The notes beneath the pieces were generated by a model. The model saw only the letters and a list, made by a program, of their open reading frames with translations, made no database searches and was not told the DNA's origin. This document shows, one piece after another, positions 1-4,618 of a DNA stretch of 12,103 nt (position 1 is the first letter of the stretch; every line of letters starts with the position of its first letter). The stretch is from SCTD01 sp046593875 (GTDB taxonomy: Bacteria > Actinomycetota > Actinomycetes > Mycobacteriales > SCTD01): assembly GCA_046593875.1 (NCBI GenBank), contig JBKJQQ010000083.1, forward strand, positions 1-12,103, written 5' to 3'. Both the position numbers and the translations under genes were made by a program.

Positions 1-93
1 CGGCGGCGGCGGGCCTGACGTCGCGGCGAACCCTGCCGAGTCGCCAGCCTCCCAGAGGAAGCCGCGCAGCGAAATGCGCGGGACGATCAAGCG
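1..93 (-). other. Possible out-of-frame C-terminal remnant of the HTH gene
   Basis: No independent gene is visible here. Read on the minus strand, the stop codon of the HTH gene (TAG, 94-96) overlaps a frame giving VALD followed by RPAHFAARLPLGG, with no stop to the window edge. VALD is what I would expect in the HTH protein's family directly after its last in-frame residues. The residues after VALD do not look like the usual family tail, so the segment may be decayed. The call rests on four residues and family memory only. Confidence 0.3.
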
Positions 94-684
94 CTACAGC
101 ACCGAGGGAACGAAGCCGTCGTCCCGGAACGGCCAGAAACCCTCCACGGAGACCACCCGAAGGCCCGCCCCAGGCTTCAGCCCGAAGCGCAGCGGCAGGC
201 CGGCCGCCCGCGCGCTCGGCAAGCACACCGTCAGGCTCCCCGCCGCGTCCCGCCGCGACGGCGCCCCCGGCTCATCCTCCACCGTCGCCAGCACGCCTCG
301 GTCCGCACGCCATGACGACACGCGCACGACGCTCTCAAGCTTCTCCCGCACGCCCGACGCCCCCAGCGCCGGCACCGCACTCCGGACCCGCCGCAGCGTC
401 CGCCCGTTCAACCAGTACGGCTCCCGTCCGTCCCACAGCCACGCCGCCGCCCACACCGACCGGTCCGACCAAGGCCGCCCGGTCACCGGCGGCGTCGCCA
501 TCCGTCCCTCCACTGCCGCCGATTCCACCCGGAGCATCCCGTCCTCACCCGCCGACGAGGCGAGCCGGCCCGTGGCGGCCAACTGGCGCACCCGCCGGGG
601 CGTCACCCTGAGCGCCTCCGCAGCCTGTGCCACCGTCAACAACTGTCGTCCATCCACGACAGACGGAACACTTATGTCCGGCAC
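94..684 (-). CDS. Helix-turn-helix DNA-binding protein, possible antitoxin partner of an AbiEii-like nucleotidyltransferase
   Basis: The 196-residue protein starts with an excisionase/MerR-like helix-turn-helix: residues 15-43 read LLTVAQAAEAL then RVTPRRVRQLAATGRL. From residue 69 it has a GRPWSDRSVWAAAWLW segment followed by WLNGRTLRR, and near the end VVSVEGFWPF. This order is familiar from actinobacterial HTH proteins often encoded just upstream of an AbiEii/AbiGii-type nucleotidyltransferase, so an antitoxin or autorepressor role is inferred. The expected partner would lie beyond the left edge. I chose the GTG at 682-684, which has TGAGGGG 12 nt upstream; a GTG at 736-738 would add 18 residues but has no ribosome binding site. 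The C-terminus is odd: it stops at VPSVL, where relatives (from memory) continue with a VALD-type motif, and that motif appears in another frame right after the stop. Codon use is less GC3-biased than in the neighbours. Confidence 0.65.
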   Translation of the reverse strand: MPDISVPSVVDGRQLLTVAQAAEALRVTPRRVRQLAATGRLASSAGEDGMLRVESAAVEGRMATPPVTGRPWSDRSVWAAAWLWDGREPYWLNGRTLRRVRSAVPALGASGVREKLESVVRVSSWRADRGVLATVEDEPGAPSRRDAAGSLTVCLPSARAAGLPLRFGLKPGAGLRVVSVEGFWPFRDDGFVPSVL

Positions 685-837
685 CGCGTTCCCAAACCCC
701 TCACACAACAGACCGACCGGACTGAGACCGTGCGTCACAGTCCGGGATGGTCTGCGTGTTGTCGCGTCACGCTTCTACGACTCCGAGAACAGGGTTTGTG
801 AGCCAGACGCGGCCCGGCAGGGGATGCTGGACCCGAC

Positions 838-845
838 GAGGGGGG
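838..845 (+). promoter_or_regulatory. Ribosome binding site deciding the GGDEF-EAL start
   Basis: GAGGGGGG lies 8 nt before the GTG at 854-856, the best-spaced purine run near the 5' end. The alternative ATG at 824-826 is directly abutted by its own GGGG with no spacer, and the GTG at 845 would lie inside this purine run. Confidence 0.55.
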
Positions 846-853
846 TGGACGGC

Positions 854-2902
854 GTGGTGACGCTGCCGGACGCCTACCTGGCCGTGGTCGACGGGCTGCC
901 CGACGCTGCGCTGCTGTTCCGCGACGGCGTCCTGGTGCACGTGAACCCCGAGGCCGCCCACCGCCTCGGGCGAGCCGGCCTGCTGTCCGACGAGCAGGCG
1001 CTGGGCTCCTTCGACGTCACCGGCCTGGTCGCCGCGCGCGATGCGCCCGTCCTGCGGGACGCGATCCGGGAGGCCGCGGCCGGGCGCGCGGTCCCGGCCA
1101 CGCGGCTGGCCATCGCCGGCAGCCACGTCGTCGTCGGGTGCGTCTTCAACCCGCTCGTGCTCGACGGGCAGGGCTACGTCCAGGTGCTGGCCCGCGACGT
1201 GACCTCACGCGTCGAGGACGAGCGGGCGCTGCGGGCGTCGGAGGCGCTGTTCCGCGCCGTCTTCGACGACAGCCCGATCGGCGTGGCCATCGCCGAGGAC
1301 CGCCGCTTCGCCGTCGTCAACGAGGCGATGTGCCGGCTGCTGAGCCGTACCGAGGCCGACCTGCTGGGGCTCTCGTCCGACGACGTGACGCTGCCCGAGG
1401 ACCGAGCGCTCACCGACAGCATCGTCGAGGCGCTGGACGACGGCCGGGTGGCCAAGATGCAGAAGCGCTACCTGCGCCCGGACGGCTCGGTGGTCTGGGG
1501 CGAGCTCACCGCCGTCCGCTTCGGGTTCACGTCGGACGGCAGGAGCCGCACGCTGGTCCACCTGCGCGACACCACGGCCGAGCGGCAGGCGACCGCCACC
1601 CTCGAGCACCTCGCCCTGCACGACACGATGACCGGCCTGGGCAACCGGGTCCTGCTCCAGACCCGGCTGGACCACGCCCTGGCGGCCCGCCCCGAGCAGC
1701 GGCGCGGCCTCGCTGTCCTGTTCGTCGACCTCGACTCCTTCAAGGCCATCAACGACGGCCTGGGGCACGCCGTGGGCGACCGGCTGCTGCAGGCCACGGC
1801 CCACCGGCTGCGGACCGTCGTCCGACCGTCGGACACGGTGATCCGCTGGGGCGGCGACGAGTTCGTGGTGCTCATGGAGGGGCTGCTGTCGGCCGACGAG
1901 GCCGTCGTCGTCGCCCGCCGCATCGAGCAGGCCGTGGCCGCTCCCCTGCAGCACCGCAACGACGAGATCCTGGTCACCGCGAGCGTCGGCATCGCCTTCG
2001 CGCCCGCGGACGAGGCCACGACCTCGGCCCAGCTGCTGCACGACGCCGATGCCGCGATGTACCGCGCCAAGCGCACCGGCCGAGCCCGGCACACCGTCTT
2101 CGACGCCGCCCTGCGCGACGCCGTCGCCCGCCGGTCGCACGTCGAGTCACTGCTGCGCCGGGCCGTCCCGAGCGACCGGGTGGTCCTGCACTACCAGCCG
2201 ATCCTGCGGCTGTCGGACCGGACGGTCGTCGGCGCCGAGGCCCTGCTCCGGCTGCGCGACGACGACGGCTCGCTGCTCTACCCCGGCGCCTTCCTCGACA
2301 TCGCCGAGGACACCGGGCTGATGATCGCGATCGAGCACGTCGTCCTCCGGCAGGCCTGCGCGCAGGCCGCGCTCTGGCAGGCCGCCGGGCACGACGTCGG
2401 CCTGAGCGTGAACGTCTGCGCCCAGCAGATCGCCATGATCGACGACTTCGAGGTCGAGGTGCTCAAGGCGCTGTCCAACAGCGGACTGCCCGGCAACCGC
2501 CTGACCTGCGAGGTGACGGAGTACGCCCTGCTCGACACCAGCGAGCGCACCGTCGCCGGGATCTGCCGGCTCAAGGAGCACGGCGTGGAGTTCTCCGTCG
2601 ACGACTTCGGGACCGGCTACGCCTCGATGACCTACCTGCAGGCCCTGCCCGTCGGCGAGGTCAAGATCGACCGGCGCTTCGTCGCAGGGGCCCTGTCGGA
2701 CAAGCCCGGTGCCGCGATCGTCCGCGCGGTCGCGGGGCTGGCCGCCGAGCTCGAGATGCGCAGCGTGGCCGAGGGGATCGAGGACGAGGCCGTCCACGAC
2801 CTGGCACTGCGCCTGGGCGTCGAGCTCGGTCAGGGCTACCTGTACTCGCGTCCCGTCCCGGCTGAGGACTTCCTCGCGCTGCTCGACGCCCCGCCCGCCT
2901 GA
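854..2902 (+). CDS. PAS-PAS-GGDEF-EAL bifunctional cyclic di-GMP synthase/phosphodiesterase
   Basis: This 682-residue cytosolic protein makes and/or degrades c-di-GMP; no membrane segment or signal peptide is visible. An N-terminal PAS-like domain (about 4-118) is followed by a second PAS (about 124-243, ending LRDTTAERQ), then GGDEF (about 250-415) and EAL (about 430-680). The synthase signature GGDEF is intact at 333-337 after VDLDSFKAINDGLGH, and an RxxD inhibitory site, R324-P-S-D327, sits five residues before it. Phosphodiesterase residues also look complete: E462 of EAL, N520, E553 and E556 (EVTE), D583-D584 (DDFGTGYAS), K604 (KIDRRF), E640 (AEGIE) and Q660 (GQGYLYSRP). Both activities are therefore possible; which dominates cannot be told. 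The PAS domains probably sense a ligand or redox signal, but no cofactor residue is obvious. The frame is open upstream to 74, where it only mirrors the HTH gene. An ATG at 824 would add 10 residues. The gene converges on the asparaginase gene with a 22-nt gap and no clear terminator. Confidence 0.96.
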   Translation: MVTLPDAYLAVVDGLPDAALLFRDGVLVHVNPEAAHRLGRAGLLSDEQALGSFDVTGLVAARDAPVLRDAIREAAAGRAVPATRLAIAGSHVVVGCVFNPLVLDGQGYVQVLARDVTSRVEDERALRASEALFRAVFDDSPIGVAIAEDRRFAVVNEAMCRLLSRTEADLLGLSSDDVTLPEDRALTDSIVEALDDGRVAKMQKRYLRPDGSVVWGELTAVRFGFTSDGRSRTLVHLRDTTAERQATATLEHLALHDTMTGLGNRVLLQTRLDHALAARPEQRRGLAVLFVDLDSFKAINDGLGHAVGDRLLQATAHRLRTVVRPSDTVIRWGGDEFVVLMEGLLSADEAVVVARRIEQAVAAPLQHRNDEILVTASVGIAFAPADEATTSAQLLHDADAAMYRAKRTGRARHTVFDAALRDAVARRSHVESLLRRAVPSDRVVLHYQPILRLSDRTVVGAEALLRLRDDDGSLLYPGAFLDIAEDTGLMIAIEHVVLRQACAQAALWQAAGHDVGLSVNVCAQQIAMIDDFEVEVLKALSNSGLPGNRLTCEVTEYALLDTSERTVAGICRLKEHGVEFSVDDFGTGYASMTYLQALPVGEVKIDRRFVAGALSDKPGAAIVRAVAGLAAELEMRSVAEGIEDEAVHDLALRLGVELGQGYLYSRPVPAEDFLALLDAPPA

Positions 2903-2924
2903 CGCGCTACTCCCGCTGCGCGGC

Positions 2925-3866
2925 TCAGGACGAGGCGACGTGCAGCTCGCCGACGGGCACCCCGCCGCCGAGCACCGGGGAGGTCGCGAGCTCGTCCAGG
3001 ACGGGCTGGTCGACGCCGAGCGCGCGCAGCGCGTGGACCAGCGCCGGGACGGCGCCGCGGGTGGAGCCGTCCAGGACCTTCACCGCCGCCGAGGAGCCGT
3101 CCGGCAGTGCGGCCGCGAAGACGCCCTCGGCGCCGTCCTTGGCGACCAGCCCGGGGACCCCCTCGAGGAGCTGGGTGACCTCGCGACCGGGGCCGCCGAC
3201 GAGGTCCGGGTGGGCGCGCATCGCGTCGGCGGTCTGCCGCGAGGTGCCGTCGCCGGTGGCCAGCGCGGTGAAGGCGCGGGCCAGCCCGACCAGCGTCAGC
3301 GCGTGCTGCGGGGCGCCGCAGCCGTCGACCGCGATGTGGAGCACCGGCTCGCCGGCCAGCCGCTCGATCGTCGCCGTGATCGCCTGCTGCACAGGGTGTT
3401 CCGGTGACAGGTAGCCCTCGAGCGGCCAGGCGTTCGTCACGCAGGCGGCGAGCATGGCGGCGTGCTTGCCGGAGCAGTTCATGGTCAGCGGGCTCGCCTC
3501 GCCCCCCTCGCGGAGGAGCTGGTGGGCGGCGGCGTCGTCGAGCGGGAGCCGGCTGGTGCAGCCGAGCTGCTGCTCGGTCAGGCCGGCCGCGGCCAGCGTC
3601 CGTCGTACGACCTCGAGGTGGGCGGGAAGACCGGAGTGGGACGCCGTCGCGAGCGCCAGGCAGCCGGCGTCCGGCGGCACCCAGCCCGCGTCGAGCAGCC
3701 CGACGGCCTGTAGCGGCTTGTTGGAGCTGCGGGGGAAGACGGGGCGGTCCACATCGCCGAGCGCCAGGACGCGGGAGCCGTCGGCGCGCAGGGCGACGAC
3801 GAGGACGTCGTGCGTGCTCTCGACGACGCCGGAGCGGACGAGGTCGAGCCGGAGCGGTGCCGTCAC
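2925..3866 (-). CDS. L-asparaginase, Rhizobium etli (type II, PF06089-like) family
   Basis: The predicted enzyme hydrolyses L-asparagine to aspartate and ammonia in the cytoplasm; no signal peptide is seen. The family differs from the bacterial type I/II amyloid-fold enzymes and uses paired Ser-Lys sites plus a metal site. The expected landmarks are present: R46-S47-S48-N-K50 (first Ser/Lys pair S47-K50), S76 in ASHSG, the metal-site pattern NCSGKH with C131 and K134, DGCG with C183, and K243 in KDGAEG (second Ser/Lys pair S76-K243). The assignment of these roles follows the published R. etli enzyme. At 313 residues the length is normal for single-domain members. The GTG start at 3864-3866 overlaps the TGA of rsiG by 4 nt, so translation is probably coupled and transcription shared with rsiG. 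The functional link between asparagine breakdown and an anti-sigma factor is unclear and may be only positional. Confidence 0.93.
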   Translation of the reverse strand: MTAPLRLDLVRSGVVESTHDVLVVALRADGSRVLALGDVDRPVFPRSSNKPLQAVGLLDAGWVPPDAGCLALATASHSGLPAHLEVVRRTLAAAGLTEQQLGCTSRLPLDDAAAHQLLREGGEASPLTMNCSGKHAAMLAACVTNAWPLEGYLSPEHPVQQAITATIERLAGEPVLHIAVDGCGAPQHALTLVGLARAFTALATGDGTSRQTADAMRAHPDLVGGPGREVTQLLEGVPGLVAKDGAEGVFAAALPDGSSAAVKVLDGSTRGAVPALVHALRALGVDQPVLDELATSPVLGGGVPVGELHVASS

Positions 3867-4429
3867 CCCGCGGACGGCGGCTGCTCGACCAGGAGCGCGT
3901 CGACGTCGGCCTCGCCGTCGCGGTAGCGGCGGGTGATCTCGGCGCTGCAGGCGTCCATCGCGGTCTGCACCAGGCGGCGCTTGGTGGAGATGCCCTGCTC
4001 CTCCTCGGACAGGGTGCGCATGGCGTGCGCGAGCTCGTCGGTGGAGCGGGCGGAGACGTCGGACAGGTCGACGTTGGCGACCAGGGCCTCGACGTAGCGG
4101 CGGTGGCTGTCGGCGCGGGACGGCTCGACGGTGCTGTGCCTGCCCATGCCGCGGGCGGGGCCGCGCGGCTCGTCGGCCAGGATCGCGGCCAGCCCCTCGA
4201 CGAGGGTGCCGGTGGAGGTGCCGTCCCGGCGGTTGAGCTCGGCCCGCAGGATGTCCAGGCGGCCCTGGATCATGCGGCGGAGGTAGGAGAGGTCGACCTC
4301 CTCCTGCTCGGCCTCGGTGCGCAGCTCACGCACCTCGGACAGCGGCAGGTCGCGCAGGCCCTCGAGGAAGTCCTCGGCCAGGACGCGGTCGATGCGCCGG
4401 CTGCCTCCTACGGTGGGCTCGACGCTCAA
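3863..4429 (-). CDS. rsiG: RsiG, c-di-GMP-dependent anti-sigma factor for WhiG
   Basis: In Streptomyces, RsiG loaded with c-di-GMP binds and silences the sporulation/motility-type sigma factor WhiG. The signature ligand motif E-x3-S-x2-R-x3-Q-x3-D occurs twice, each in a long helix: E44, S48, R51, Q55, D59 and E144, S148, R151, Q155, D159. This is the two-motif single-chain architecture, predicted to fold as an antiparallel coiled coil. The preceding segment DRVLAEDFLEGL and the EVDLSYLRR context also match the family as I know it. The helices are joined by a variable linker (about 68-110). I chose the TTG at 4427-4429 because GGAGGAG lies 5 nt upstream; an ATG at 4472-4474 has no ribosome binding site and would add 15 unlike residues. 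The length, 188 residues, is typical. The 3' end overlaps the asparaginase start by 4 nt. whiG itself is not in the window. Confidence 0.92.
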   Translation of the reverse strand: MSVEPTVGGSRRIDRVLAEDFLEGLRDLPLSEVRELRTEAEQEEVDLSYLRRMIQGRLDILRAELNRRDGTSTGTLVEGLAAILADEPRGPARGMGRHSTVEPSRADSHRRYVEALVANVDLSDVSARSTDELAHAMRTLSEEEQGISTKRRLVQTAMDACSAEITRRYRDGEADVDALLVEQPPSAG

Positions 4430-4434
4430 CGGGA

Positions 4435-4441
4435 CTCCTCC
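4435..4441 (-). promoter_or_regulatory. Strong ribosome binding site fixing a TTG start for rsiG
   Basis: On the minus strand GGAGGAG is followed by 5 nt and then TTG (4427-4429). The near-perfect Shine-Dalgarno paired with a weak TTG start selects this start over the upstream ATG at 4472-4474 and may set a moderate level of RsiG. Confidence 0.75.
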
Positions 4442-4528
4442 AGGACGGGTGGCGCGGACGTGTACTGCGCCCATCGTGGCAGACGGTGGAGGCGCGCGGG
4501 ACAGCCCGGACAGGTTGACCCGTACGGC

Positions 4529-4556
4529 TCAACGTCGGAGGATTCGCTGCCGATGG
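4529..4556 (+). promoter_or_regulatory. Candidate WhiG/FliA-type promoter upstream of the DUF4388 gene
   Basis: TCAA (4529-4532), a 16-nt spacer, then GCCGATGG (4549-4556) matches 3 of 4 and 6 of 8 positions of the WhiG/FliA consensus TAAA-N15/16-GCCGATAA. It would give a leader of roughly 55 nt before the GTG at 4619. In GC-rich DNA a match of this quality can arise by chance; it stands out only because the divergent gene encodes the anti-WhiG factor. Confidence 0.25.
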
Positions 4557-4605
4557 TCCGAGGGTGCGGCGCCACTCGGCGTCTGCGCTGCGCCGGGGGG
4601 CGGAC

Positions 4606-4611
4606 GGGAGG
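4606..4611 (+). promoter_or_regulatory. Ribosome binding site fixing the start of the DUF4388 gene
   Basis: GGGAGG lies 7 nt before the GTG at 4619-4621. The frame is open far upstream (to 3404), where it only mirrors asparaginase and rsiG, so this site is what sets the true start. Confidence 0.8.
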
Positions 4612-4618
4612 TCGGAAC

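Larger units (their letters stand above)
4430..4618. promoter_or_regulatory. Divergent intergenic region between rsiG and the DUF4388 gene
   Basis: These 189 bp separate two divergent genes and must hold promoters for both. On the plus strand, TTGACC (4515-4520) followed after 18 nt by AGGATT (4539-4544) resembles a housekeeping sigma-70 promoter. Overlapping it is a weaker WhiG/FliA-like match, described separately. On the minus strand I see no convincing -10/-35 pair for rsiG. Confidence 0.45.

Noticed and set aside
74..853. N-terminal extension of the GGDEF-EAL frame by 260 residues
   Set aside because: It runs antisense to the HTH gene, has low-complexity Arg/Ser/Pro composition, and a good ribosome binding site sits just before 854.
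1138..2865. A 575-residue plus-strand frame inside the GGDEF-EAL gene
   Set aside because: Its product is Arg/Gly/Pro/Ala-rich and without motifs, typical of a shifted frame in GC-rich coding DNA.
2903..2924. Terminator between the convergent GGDEF-EAL and asparaginase genes
   Set aside because: Only a 4-bp GCGC/GCGC pairing is possible in the 22-nt gap, too weak to call.
3404..4618. Upstream extension of the DUF4388 frame
   Set aside because: It overlaps asparaginase and rsiG on the opposite strand, both with clear family motifs. GGGAGG before the GTG at 4619 marks the real start.
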